Assembly (NCBI GenBank): GCA_963975575.1
Contig: CAXBHL010000003.1
Span: 62,001-126,000, forward strand
Source: UBA6054 sp963975575
Lineage (GTDB): Bacteria; Planctomycetota; Phycisphaerae; Phycisphaerales; UBA1924
Direction: 5' to 3'
DNA: 64,000 nt
In this document: in pieces, positions 46,018 to 54,654 of the stretch
How the letters are laid out: each line of letters starts with the position of its first letter
Position numbering within the stretch: position 1 is the first letter of the stretch
Translations under genes and position numbers: made by a program
Notes under the pieces: generated by a model
The model's database searches: none
What the model saw: the letters and a program-made list of their open reading frames with translations, nothing else
Told to the model about the DNA's origin: nothing

Positions 46018-46383
46018 TTGATCTTTCGGGCATCCGCGCCATGCGGTCTCGGGTGGTATTTGACATGGATCAACGAGTCTATGACTGAAGCCCTCTGAAT
46101 CCGTTGAGTTTCATCATGTGCTCCTCGGCGTCGGACGGACGCGAAGATCGCTGATGCGGCCTCGACTAGCTACTAGGGATCTATTCGGGATACCGCAGTC
46201 CTCTTTGCAGCCCACGCGAACGGAGGGGGACGCCCCCCGATCCGGTGAGTCTGTGGAGAAAACTCTCCGTCGGCGACTCATGTGTCACGACTTCCGAGTC
46301 GACCTTGATCTGCACGATCAAGGCCGTTCCAATCGGCTCTCGTAGTGACCACTCGCGGCACTCAGACAGGCTATAGTTGACTG
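46018..46383. promoter_or_regulatory. Divergent regulatory region between zinc ATPase and CzcCBA operon
   Basis: A 366-base gap without a supported gene. It holds a perfect 8-base inverted repeat, CCTTGATC-TGCAC-GATCAAGG (46303-46323), of the size of a MerR-type operator, and a smaller one, CGACT-TCCG-AGTCG, just before it. TATAGT (46372-46377) lies 6 bases before the ATG at 46384, so the mRNA may be almost leaderless. No matching -35 was found at 17 bases; GTGACC lies 21 bases upstream, a long spacing that would need an activator. Confidence 0.45.
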
Positions 46384-46836
46384 ATGTCCTCTCGTTCGTT
46401 CCATTTCGCGGTAGTCTGGTTACTCCTCGTGGCCCAGGCGATAGTGGTGGGAAGCCCTGCGGGGCTGCTCGTCTGTCGTGACTCGGATGGGTCGTCTCAC
46501 ATCGAGTGGGCAGCATCGCAATGCTGCGCGGGTGGCGATCTTGGGCAGGACCCCGAACGGTCCGAAACCAGCGACCAACGCAGGGCACCAGAACTCGAAT
46601 CTTGCCGAGAGACTACTTGCGTCGATGAGCCGATTGAAGTCAGTCCTGCGGTGACCGACCACCGCTCTCGTGAAGGTAAGTCCAACGCAGACTCACCTGC
46701 TACTCCGAGTCTCCTCCAGTTGGCTTCAACAGTCGTCTGGTCGCAAACTACGACTCCGACAAGCCTGTCGCACATCGATGACGGCCCTCCTCGACAAATG
46801 CGGCTGTCTCTGACTAGCATTGTTCTGATTCTTTAA
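46384..46836 (+). CDS. Small secreted protein leading the CzcCBA operon
   Basis: A 150-residue protein with an N-terminal signal (FHFAVVWLLLVAQAIVV), paired cysteines (LLVCRDSDG, SQCCAGG, SCRETTCVDE) and a hydrophobic C-terminus RLSLTSIVLIL. It shares its general plan with the protein at 32006-32461, which leads the copper cluster. No domain is recognised. Position as first gene, 78 bases before the CzcC gene, suggests a role in metal capture or sensing linked to efflux. Confidence 0.55.
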   Translation: MSSRSFHFAVVWLLLVAQAIVVGSPAGLLVCRDSDGSSHIEWAASQCCAGGDLGQDPERSETSDQRRAPELESCRETTCVDEPIEVSPAVTDHRSREGKSNADSPATPSLLQLASTVVWSQTTTPTSLSHIDDGPPRQMRLSLTSIVLIL

Positions 46837-46914
46837 GTCCTGAGTTGATTCGATAGCAGGATCGCGGCATTCATGCAGCGGTATTGACCTCCTCGAAACA
46901 CTCAGGGACCACAC

Positions 46915-48315
46915 ATGAAAATCTTATTTGGCTTGACACCAGGGCTGTGCCTCCTGCTTGGGGCGTGCGCTGGGCCACTTGATCGTTCGTGGGACGATCG
47001 GACATATCGCTCTCTCCAGGATCGGTTCGCGGACTCTGACAGGCGCCTGTCAGAGAACGCCGCCGAGAACGCAAATGATCGGCCGCCATTGGGAATCGAA
47101 GAACTCGACGTTCTTACGGTCGATGACGCGATTCGTGTTGCAATCAACAACACGCCCAGGCTTCGCCGTGCGGGGTATCAGGTTGATGTCGCCGCAGGCC
47201 GTGTGACACAAGCCGGCCTGTACCCGAATCCTTCTTTCTCATTCGACGCCGAAGCCCTTGGTTCCGATGCCGGATCGGGCGGAGAGACCATCTACCGGCT
47301 GGAGCAGGAGATCGTCCTCGGAGGCAAACTGGGTCGCGCCCGAGACGTTGCCGATGCAGATCGAATGGTGGCCAGAGCAGAGTTCGTGGCTGAGGAATAC
47401 GCTGTGGCTTCGCGAGTGACAAGGTCGTATTTCGCGGCCGTTGCAGCACGCGAGCGCCTAGCGAACAGACAAGATCTGATCGCCCTCGCCGATAGGCTCC
47501 TCGAAGCAGCCACAGCCCAAGTTGATGCAGGCGCAGCGACGGAACCAGATCGGCTCCGTGCAGAAGTGGTCAAAGAGCAAGCCGAGATCGAGCTGGAAGC
47601 CGCACGTCTCGAAGAGGACGCATCTATGCGGCGGCTCGCGTCAGCCATGGGACTTGATCACGTCGTTGATCTGCCGCTTACGACAGTCGCTGATGATCTA
47701 CCCGAGTTTCCGAACCAGGAGGACATCGCAACCCGTGTCATCGAGTCAAGCACTAGGATGGAGGTCGCACGCATTGGTATTGAGCGTGCTCGGCGGGCGC
47801 ACAAACTTGCCAAAGCAGAAGCCATTCCGAATTTAGTCGCATCGCTTGGACCTCGCTACTCCGATATTGACAACGAAACCACAGTCGATCTTGGCATTGG
47901 TATCGAGATCCCGCTCTTCGATCGCAATCAGGGCGGCATCCAATCAGCGCTGGCAGAGCGGCTCTCCGCAGCAGCGGATCTACGGGCAGTTCAGCTTGAA
48001 CTGCTCGCCGAAGTCTCGGAGGCGTGGTCCTCCTATGAAGCGGCCCGAATCGCGGCTACACGATACCGAGAGCAACTGCTACCCAAAGCCGAACGCACGC
48101 TCGATCTCACGCGACAAGCGTATGAGCGTGGCAAGGCAGACTACCTGCGACTCTTGGACGCACAGCAGGTCGTGGTTGAATCACGCATTGCGTATGTCGA
48201 TGCGCTCCAGCGACTCCAGGAGGCAGCGGCTTTGCTGCGCGAACTTACACAACACAACGCCCCATGGCGTGAACCCCGTGATGGCGATCAGCCCACGGAC
48301 GAGGTGAACCGATGA
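46915..48315 (+). CDS. czcC: CzcC-type outer-membrane efflux lipoprotein
   Basis: A 466-residue outer-membrane factor. The signal peptide ends in the lipobox LLGAC, and two long alpha-helical repeat regions follow, with PNPSFSFDAEALGSD and PLFDRNQGGIQSALAERL typical of CzcC/CusC proteins. It forms the outer-membrane exit duct for the CzcBA pump encoded just downstream. The stop overlaps the czcB ATG (ATGA). Codon use is less GC-rich than in the conjugation region. Confidence 0.9.
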   Translation: MKILFGLTPGLCLLLGACAGPLDRSWDDRTYRSLQDRFADSDRRLSENAAENANDRPPLGIEELDVLTVDDAIRVAINNTPRLRRAGYQVDVAAGRVTQAGLYPNPSFSFDAEALGSDAGSGGETIYRLEQEIVLGGKLGRARDVADADRMVARAEFVAEEYAVASRVTRSYFAAVAARERLANRQDLIALADRLLEAATAQVDAGAATEPDRLRAEVVKEQAEIELEAARLEEDASMRRLASAMGLDHVVDLPLTTVADDLPEFPNQEDIATRVIESSTRMEVARIGIERARRAHKLAKAEAIPNLVASLGPRYSDIDNETTVDLGIGIEIPLFDRNQGGIQSALAERLSAAADLRAVQLELLAEVSEAWSSYEAARIAATRYREQLLPKAERTLDLTRQAYERGKADYLRLLDAQQVVVESRIAYVDALQRLQEAAALLRELTQHNAPWREPRDGDQPTDEVNR

Positions 48316-49844
48316 ATACACTGACAAAGACGCTCCTCGCACCAACTCTAATTGCCATCGCCTTCGCTACGGCTGGTTGCGGCGATAGCAGTGGGCACGA
48401 TGACCATGCCGAAGACTCAGGGCACTCCGAGAGCGATGGGCACAATCATGGCAGCACTGAGGCGGATGATCACAGCGATGCCGGAGATGCGCATGGTCAC
48501 GACGAGGGAAGTGAGGACGGGCACGAAGAGCATGGCGAGGACGTTATTAAGCTCTCACCGCAGCAGCTTGAGCGTGCGGGTGTTCTGATTCAGCCGCTCA
48601 GCGGTGGCACCATAACGACGCATATCACGCTGCCAGCAGAAGTCGGCCTGAACCTGGATGCAGTACTTCATGTGACCCCGCGGGTGCCTGGGATCGTTTC
48701 GGAGGTCTCTGGTCTACTCGGCCATGCTGTTGTTCAGGGTGACCTGCTCGCCATTCTCGAAAGCCCCGAGCTTGGCGAGGCGAAGATCGCCTATCTGCAA
48801 TCAGTACAGTCGAAGGCAATCGCTGATGCAGAACTCAATCGACAGCGCACGATCAGCCAGAACACGCAAACGCTGCTGGATCTGCTGAAATCCGAGCCGG
48901 AACTGGATGAGTTGCGAGCGGGAGTTGCAGATCTTCGCATCGGCGAGAACAAGGGTCGGCTCCTCTCCGCTTACGCGAGAGTGCGAGCGGCCGAAGCAAA
49001 CTACGCCCGCGAGCGTGAACTCCAGAAGAAGAGTCTTTCCACGGAGTCAGACCTGCTTGCAGCGCAGGAGGCTTTCAATAGCACCCAAGCTGACTATTTT
49101 GCTGCCTTTGAGGACATCGACTTCACCTACCAACTCCGACTTCAAGAGGCCGAACGAGCGGCCCGCGTGGCTTCATCATCGGTGGATAACTCGGAACGGC
49201 GGCTCCACTTACTCGGGTTGAGCGATGAACAGGTCGCCGGCATCACTGATGAGCCTGATGTCGATGTTGCTCGATACTCGCTGACCGCTCCGATCGGCGG
49301 GCGCATCATCGCAAAGCACATCACGCCTGGTGAAAAGGTTGGCACCGACGAAGCGGTTTACACCATCGCGAACCTCGACACGGTCTGGCTGAATATCTCC
49401 GTCTATAGCCAATACGCGGGCCAAATCACAGAGGGACTTCAGGTGGTAGTTCACGCCGGGGATCGAACCACGACCGGCGTAGTTGATTATGTCAGTGCGG
49501 TTGTATCGGAGTCAACACGGACGGTCTCGGCACGAGTTGTCCTCGACAATCAGGACCGATCTTGGAAGCCGGGCGAGTTTGTCACGGCCCGAGTCGAAAC
49601 GGGGCAGACACCTGTTGCACGTGTCGTCCCGCTGGATGCGATTCAGACGTTTGAGGGTCAACAGGTGGTCTTTGTACAGGACGCTGATGGCATCGAGCCC
49701 GTCGCTGTTCGCCTGGGTCGAAAAAACGATGTGTCCGTCGAACTGGTCGGAGACGACATCGCTCTCGGCACACCGGTCGTTATCCGTAACAGTTTTCTCA
49801 TGAAAGCCGAGCTTGGCAAGAGCGCCGCCGGTCACGAGCACTAA
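48312..49844 (+). CDS. czcB: CzcB-type periplasmic adaptor of RND efflux pump
   Basis: A 510-residue membrane-fusion protein with lipobox ATAGC and a long His/Asp/Glu-rich segment (residues 27-78) suited to binding Zn, Cd or Co before transfer. The core shows the barrel-sandwich halves (VTPRVPGIVSEVSGLLGHAV and YSLTAPIGGRIIAKHITPGE), a coiled-coil hairpin between them and a beta-barrel region (VWLNISVYSQYAGQI). It bridges CzcA and CzcC. The next gene follows after 10 bases. Confidence 0.92.
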   Translation: MNTLTKTLLAPTLIAIAFATAGCGDSSGHDDHAEDSGHSESDGHNHGSTEADDHSDAGDAHGHDEGSEDGHEEHGEDVIKLSPQQLERAGVLIQPLSGGTITTHITLPAEVGLNLDAVLHVTPRVPGIVSEVSGLLGHAVVQGDLLAILESPELGEAKIAYLQSVQSKAIADAELNRQRTISQNTQTLLDLLKSEPELDELRAGVADLRIGENKGRLLSAYARVRAAEANYARERELQKKSLSTESDLLAAQEAFNSTQADYFAAFEDIDFTYQLRLQEAERAARVASSSVDNSERRLHLLGLSDEQVAGITDEPDVDVARYSLTAPIGGRIIAKHITPGEKVGTDEAVYTIANLDTVWLNISVYSQYAGQITEGLQVVVHAGDRTTTGVVDYVSAVVSESTRTVSARVVLDNQDRSWKPGEFVTARVETGQTPVARVVPLDAIQTFEGQQVVFVQDADGIEPVAVRLGRKNDVSVELVGDDIALGTPVVIRNSFLMKAELGKSAAGHEH

Positions 49845-49854
49845 GGAGCTACAC

Positions 49855-52800
49855 ATGCTTGGCAAAGTTATCGATTTTTCGATTCGCCAGCGGACGCTAG
49901 TCCTGCTTGCGACACTCGCTCTTGTTGGCGTCGGTGTGTATAGCTTTACACGCCTACCCATCGACGCCGTTCCGGACATCACGAATGTCCAAGTGCAAAT
50001 CAACACCAATGTTCCGGCGTTGTCTCCGGTTGAGATCGAGCAGCAGGTCACTTTCCCGATCGAATGGTCGATGGGCGGTCTACCGAATATCGATTACGTC
50101 CGCTCCATTTCTCGCTACGGGCTGTCGCAGGTCACGGTGGTTTTCGAGGAAGGCACAGACATTTTCTGGGCGAGACAGCTCGTCGGCGAACGCCTGACCG
50201 AAGCACGCGGATCGCTCCCGCCCGGACTGGCCGAACCACAGATGGGACCAATCTCGACCGGCCTGGGCGAGATCTACATGTGGTCGGTCGAGGCCACCGG
50301 ACTGAAACCGGACGGGAGTGAATACTCGCCCCAGGATCTGCGAACAGTCCAGGACTGGGTCATCCGCCCGCAGCTCCGCACTGTGCCCGGCGTCACCGAG
50401 GTCAACAGCATCGGCGCGTACGAAGAACAGTTTCATGTGACTCCCGACCTGGCAAAGCTTATGGCCTTTGGCTTGTCCTTCCGTGACATCATGCAGGCCA
50501 TTGCGGAGAACAACGCAAACGCGGGCGGTGGCTACATCGAGCACGTCGGAGAGGCGTATCTGGTCCGGGCCACAGGTCTGATCCGAGACGTGGAAGACAT
50601 CCGAAACATCATTATCAAGAGCGATGACGGAGTTCCGGTTCATATCCGCGATGTGGCGGATGTTGGCGTTGGTGACGAGCTACGCACGGGTGCAGCCACA
50701 CACGACGGCCAAGAGGTTGTCATCGGCACAGCCATGATGTTGCTCGGGGCCAATAGCCGGACAGTCTCCGAGGATGTTCATTCACGGATGGAGCAGATCC
50801 AGAAGACGCTGCCCGAGAACGTCACGGTAAAAACGCTCTACAACCGGACCTACCTCGTCGACGCCACTCTTCACACGATTGAGAAGAACCTCTTCGAGGG
50901 CGCCGTTCTCGTCATCGTTGTTCTGCTTCTCCTGCTCGGCAATCTGCGCGCAGCAGTCATCGTAGCTTGTGCTATTCCGCTGTCGATGCTGTTCGCGATC
51001 ACCGGCATGGTGGAGAACAAAGTCAGCGCGAACCTGCTCAGCCTCGGTGCGATCGACTTCGGAATCATCGTGGATGGTGCCGTGGTCTTTGTCGAGAACA
51101 TCGTGAGGCGCGCCTCGGAGGAGCAAGAGCACAAGAAGCGGCGGCTCACCAACGACGAACGGCTGTCGATCATCGGCGAGGCTGGAAAGCAGGTCGCCAA
51201 ACCAACGCTCTTCGGCATACTCATCATCATGATCGTGTACCTCCCGATTCTTACGCTCACTGGAATCGAGGGCAAGATGTTCCGCCCGATGGCTGGCGTG
51301 GTGCTGCTCGCGCTCGCCGGTGCCCTGATCCTGACGTTTACCTTCATCCCCGCAGCCTGCGCTCTCCTCCTTCGGGGCAAGTTCTCCGAGAAGGAGAGCT
51401 TCCTCATCCGATGGACCAAGACGGTATATCGCCCGTCACTAAATGCTGCGCTCAGGCTTCGATGGCTCACCGTGGGCTTCGCCGTTCTTCTGCTTTTGGT
51501 TTCGGGCCTGGTTGCCAGCAGACTTGGCAGCGAGTTCGTACCCAAGCTTGGTGAGGGCGCTCTCGCCGTGCAGCCAGCTCGGATCCCCAGCATCGGAATC
51601 ACGACGAGTGTTGAGATGCAGAAAGACCTCGAACGATCGCTCCGCGACGAGTTCCCCGATGAGATCGCCAGCATCTTCGCCCGGACGGGGACCGCCGAGG
51701 TCGCCACCGACCCGATGGGGCCGAATGTCAGCGATACCTACCTCATGCTTCATCCGCGTGAGGAGTGGACACGAGCATCCACACAGGAGGAACTAGCCGA
51801 GGAGATCGAAAAGTTTCTCGGCTCGATCCCCGGCCAGAACTACGAGATTTCGCAGCCCATCGAACTGCGCTTCAACGAGTTGATCAGTGGCGTGCGAAGT
51901 GACCTGGCTGTAAAGATCTTCGGGGATGATCTCGGCTTGCTGCTGCAGTCGGGCAACGAGATCGCCGCGGTGATGCAGACGATTCCCGGCGCGTCGGATG
52001 TCAAGGTCGAGCAGGTCTCCGGACTCAGCGTGCTCACCATCGACATCGATCGAGAGAAGATTTCTCGTTACGGTCTCAATGTCAGTGATATTCAAGAGGT
52101 CGTCTCAATTGCTTTCGGTGGCGAGGAAGCAGGAACCTTGTATGACGGCGACCGACGCTTTCCGATTGTTGTTCGACTGCCTGAAAACTTACGAGGCGAG
52201 GTCGATTTTGTGAGGAATCTCCCAATTCCATTGCCTGATGGTGAAGGCGTCCGGCTTGCCGCTGCAGATGAGAGCATGCCTGGGCTGGGTGCGGAAATCC
52301 GGTACATCCCGCTCGAAGCCGTCGCCAAAGTCGATGTCGCTGAGGGGCCGAACCAGATCAGCCGAGAGAACGCGAAGCGACGACTGGTCGTGCAAGCGAA
52401 TATCCGCGGGCGAGATATGGGTTCCTTCGTCGCGGAGGCACAGGAGCGGCTTGACACGGAAGTCACTCTTCCGGACGGCTACTACATCACCTGGGGCGGG
52501 CAGTTTGAGAACCTCGCCCGCGCGAGACAACGACTGTTGATCGTCGTTCCTCTCGCGTTGTCGCTCATCTTCATCATGCTGTTCACCGCCTTCGGCAACG
52601 CACGGCACGCAATCTTGGTGTACACCGGTGTTCCGCTTGCACTAACAGGAGGCATCATCGCCCTCTGGCTACGGGGCATGCCGTTCAGCATCAGTGCGGG
52701 TGTGGGCTTTATCGCTCTCTCAGGCGTCGCAGTGCTCAATGGCGTGGTGATGATCACGTTCATCAACCAACTTCGCGACAAAGGCAAGACGATGCGAGAT

Positions 52801-53031
52801 GCCGTCGTCGAGGGCAGTCTCTCCCGTCTCCGCCCGGTCCTGATGACCGCGTTGGTAGCCAGTCTCGGCTTTGTGCCGATGGCTTTGAACACGGGGATGG
52901 GGGCCGAAGTTCAGCGCCCCCTGGCAACCGTTGTCATCGGCGGGCTCATCAGTTCGACCGTGCTCACTTTGTTCGTGCTTCCGACACTCTACCTCTGGTT
53001 CGGTGGGCGGAAACAGGAAGTAGTCATCTAA
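49855..53031 (+). CDS. czcA: CzcA-type heavy-metal RND efflux pump
   Basis: A 1058-residue pump; ATG at 49855 with AAGGAG upstream. Twelve membrane helices in two sets and large periplasmic loops are evident. Helix 4 carries DFGIIVDGAVVFVENIVRR, the pattern of the HME1 (Co/Zn/Cd) group with its essential Asp and Glu, rather than the CusA (Cu/Ag) pattern. FVPKLGEGALAVQ is another family mark. Zinc, cadmium or cobalt is therefore the likely substrate, in agreement with the neighbouring P1B-2 ATPase. Confidence 0.94.
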   Translation: MLGKVIDFSIRQRTLVLLATLALVGVGVYSFTRLPIDAVPDITNVQVQINTNVPALSPVEIEQQVTFPIEWSMGGLPNIDYVRSISRYGLSQVTVVFEEGTDIFWARQLVGERLTEARGSLPPGLAEPQMGPISTGLGEIYMWSVEATGLKPDGSEYSPQDLRTVQDWVIRPQLRTVPGVTEVNSIGAYEEQFHVTPDLAKLMAFGLSFRDIMQAIAENNANAGGGYIEHVGEAYLVRATGLIRDVEDIRNIIIKSDDGVPVHIRDVADVGVGDELRTGAATHDGQEVVIGTAMMLLGANSRTVSEDVHSRMEQIQKTLPENVTVKTLYNRTYLVDATLHTIEKNLFEGAVLVIVVLLLLLGNLRAAVIVACAIPLSMLFAITGMVENKVSANLLSLGAIDFGIIVDGAVVFVENIVRRASEEQEHKKRRLTNDERLSIIGEAGKQVAKPTLFGILIIMIVYLPILTLTGIEGKMFRPMAGVVLLALAGALILTFTFIPAACALLLRGKFSEKESFLIRWTKTVYRPSLNAALRLRWLTVGFAVLLLLVSGLVASRLGSEFVPKLGEGALAVQPARIPSIGITTSVEMQKDLERSLRDEFPDEIASIFARTGTAEVATDPMGPNVSDTYLMLHPREEWTRASTQEELAEEIEKFLGSIPGQNYEISQPIELRFNELISGVRSDLAVKIFGDDLGLLLQSGNEIAAVMQTIPGASDVKVEQVSGLSVLTIDIDREKISRYGLNVSDIQEVVSIAFGGEEAGTLYDGDRRFPIVVRLPENLRGEVDFVRNLPIPLPDGEGVRLAAADESMPGLGAEIRYIPLEAVAKVDVAEGPNQISRENAKRRLVVQANIRGRDMGSFVAEAQERLDTEVTLPDGYYITWGGQFENLARARQRLLIVVPLALSLIFIMLFTAFGNARHAILVYTGVPLALTGGIIALWLRGMPFSISAGVGFIALSGVAVLNGVVMITFINQLRDKGKTMRDAVVEGSLSRLRPVLMTALVASLGFVPMALNTGMGAEVQRPLATVVIGGLISSTVLTLFVLPTLYLWFGGRKQEVVI

Positions 53032-53049
53032 CCGAAGGGAGATACACCG

Positions 53050-53385
53050 ATGCAAGAGATCAAAGCCTTTATTCGGCCCAACATGCTCAATGCGGTGCTT
53101 CAAGCCCTGCACGAACATCCTGACTTTCCGGGCGTCACAGTGTCGGAAGTACGTGGTTTCGGAAGGGTTGCGGGTCGCGATTCGTCACAGCCGAGCGGCT
53201 ATGGAACAGTGGCAATGGTCAAGCTCGAATGCCTCGTTGAAGAGGGCCAAGTCGCAGATGTTGTACAGATCATTCAAGATCAGGCAGCGACCGGCCGGCC
53301 AGGTGACGGAAAGATCGCTGTTCATGATGTGATTTCCGTGATGCGTATTCGCACAGGCGAGTCGGGCATGGATGCGATGGTTTGA
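53050..53385 (+). CDS. PII-like protein linked to metal efflux (PII-NG type)
   Basis: A 111-residue protein with the PII fold pattern: MQEIKAFIRPNMLNAVLQAL at the start, GVTVSEVRGFGRVAG before the T-loop, and TGRPGDGKIAVHDVISVMRI at the end (B- and C-loop). The canonical T-loop with its modified Tyr (ELYRGAEY) is replaced by DSSQPSGYGTVAMVK. PII proteins of this type next to czcA are known as the PII-NG group, associated with heavy-metal efflux. Probably senses ADP/ATP or metal and acts on the pump. 18 bases after czcA. Confidence 0.85.
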   Translation: MQEIKAFIRPNMLNAVLQALHEHPDFPGVTVSEVRGFGRVAGRDSSQPSGYGTVAMVKLECLVEEGQVADVVQIIQDQAATGRPGDGKIAVHDVISVMRIRTGESGMDAMV

Positions 53386-53402
53386 ATGAGAGCGTTGCTC
53401 TG

Positions 53403-53681
53403 ATGCCACGCGCAAAAGGGAAAAACCGAAATCGTCGACGAGCGTCGCAACGGCGATCGTACGGGCGTAGGTCGACGCCTGCACCGCCAAAGGCGAACCT
53501 GCGGCTCGCGATTGGACTGACCGTTGCCTCGGGCGTGCTATTCATCATCACCGTATCAGGGATCCTTCAGTCGGTCCGCGTCCACGGGCACGTCCACCTA
53601 AACATGTACTTGCTTCTGCTGGATGGTGGAGCCGGGTTATTCACCATTCTCGAATGGGTATCGTGGCACAAGCATCACTGA
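53403..53681 (+). CDS. Small membrane protein at end of Czc operon
   Basis: A 92-residue protein with a very basic N-terminus (PRAKGKNRNRRRASQRRS) and two hydrophobic helices (about residues 36-56 and 65-83), ending WVSWHKHH. It lies 17 bases after the PII-like gene and is probably its last co-transcribed gene. An upstream TTG (53382) would add 7 residues. No family recognised. Confidence 0.55.
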   Translation: MPRAKGKNRNRRRASQRRSYGRRSTPAPPKANLRLAIGLTVASGVLFIITVSGILQSVRVHGHVHLNMYLLLLDGGAGLFTILEWVSWHKHH

Positions 53682-53844
53682 ACCAGCGTCTAAGCGACAC
53701 GCAGTGGTTTGCGAACAAGCGATTGCGGAGTAGTGTTCGAGGCTGTACTCCTCCATTCTTGGCCCGTTCTCGGCGAGTTCGCTCGTAGCCCTGCAGATGC
53801 CCAGGGCCTACGAGATGCCCGGAGTAGCCTCTGTTCTCGATGTA

Positions 53845-54111
53845 CTACCGGTGTTCTGGGACGATATTCTTCAAAGTGTGAAGAGCCTTAATTATGTCTG
53901 CTGCGACGTGCTGGAGTCGATCCAGAGATTCGGCGAGCGTCTCGGCCTTGCCGTCGTAGAGCTGAATGTAGTCGCTCGCGGCCGAGCCTGTCTCCAGCCC
54001 GATGGCCTGACAGACGACGAAGGCGACGGCTTCGGCCTCGGTCTCCCGCACGGTCTTGCTGGCGGGTCGCAGGTCGCCACGATGCAGTAACTCGTTTGCG
54101 AGTTTAGCCGG
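53845..54111 (-). pseudogene. C-terminal remnant of an ArdC-like protein
   Basis: The minus strand reads KLANELLHRGDLRPASKTVR, then ETEAEAVAFVVCQAIGLETG and SAASDYIQLYDGKAETLAES, the C-terminal half of the ArdC-type peptidase domain and close to the gene at 34363 over this stretch. A stop precedes it at 54112, and where HELAH should be the sequence is AKLAN. The 5' half is missing. It lies on the other side of the Czc module from the other ArdC-like genes, so it may be a piece separated by that insertion. Confidence 0.65.
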
Positions 54112-54325
54112 TTATTCGGCCCGGGTCCTTTTCCTGAATGCAATCGCTACGCGTGGCACCTACCCCACCTTGATCGAAGCATCGTACCGCGAGGCCCAGA
54201 ACGCCCGCCGTCAGTGCCGCGGCGGGGTCCGGCCGTGAGGGTGAGTGAGAGGAGACCGGGAGGTCGTCCTCGTGTGACCTTGCCGCAAACGGAACGTCCG
54301 TTCGCGGGAACCACGTTGAAGATGC
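54112..54325. other. Gap with short inverted repeat
   Basis: No gene is supported in these 214 bases. AACGGA-ACG-TCCGTT (54288-54302) is a perfect six-base inverted repeat just beyond the stop codon of the next minus-strand gene. It could help end that transcript, although no T-run follows. Confidence 0.4.
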
Positions 54326-54598
54326 TCAGTCGGCTGAGCGGGCCTTGCGCTCTTCGCTCAAGATGAACGAATGAGCCTCGTCGAGGACCTTCCCGGCCGC
54401 GAGCAGATCGTCGCGGCCGAGCGAATGCGTTTCCCGCCATTCGTCCTCGGCGTCCTTGTACACACGAATCAGTGTGGTGTTGAACATGTGCCCGTTGCGG
54501 GTGTCGTTCCGCCAGACCACGGCCTTGACGCCGTTGATCCGGAACTCCGCTTCGGGTTGGGTCTTCTCTGACGAGTCCATACGCTTACTCCTTGGCAT
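54326..54598 (-). CDS. Small hypothetical protein
   Basis: A 90-residue protein; the ATG at 54598 has AAGGA 8 bases upstream. It reads as a small soluble alpha/beta protein (PEAEFRINGVKAVVWRNDTR, MFNTTLIRVYKDAEDEW, DDLLAAGKVLDEAHSFIL). The pattern of one sheet and one helix resembles small mobile-element proteins often found beside replication or transfer genes. No function known. Same strand as the larger gene upstream, 56 bases away. Confidence 0.6.
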   Translation of the reverse strand: MPRSKRMDSSEKTQPEAEFRINGVKAVVWRNDTRNGHMFNTTLIRVYKDAEDEWRETHSLGRDDLLAAGKVLDEAHSFILSEERKARSAD

Positions 54599-54654
54599 GT
54601 TGGCGATCCTTTCTGGGGTAAACCCTTCACAGGACGCCTCCCGGTTCACATGCG

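Noticed and set aside
48312..53031. A CusBA (copper/silver) assignment for the RND pump
   Set aside because: Helix 4 of the pump has the DFGIIVDGAV pattern of CzcA-type (Co/Zn/Cd) pumps, and the neighbouring ATPase is of the Zn/Cd/Pb type.
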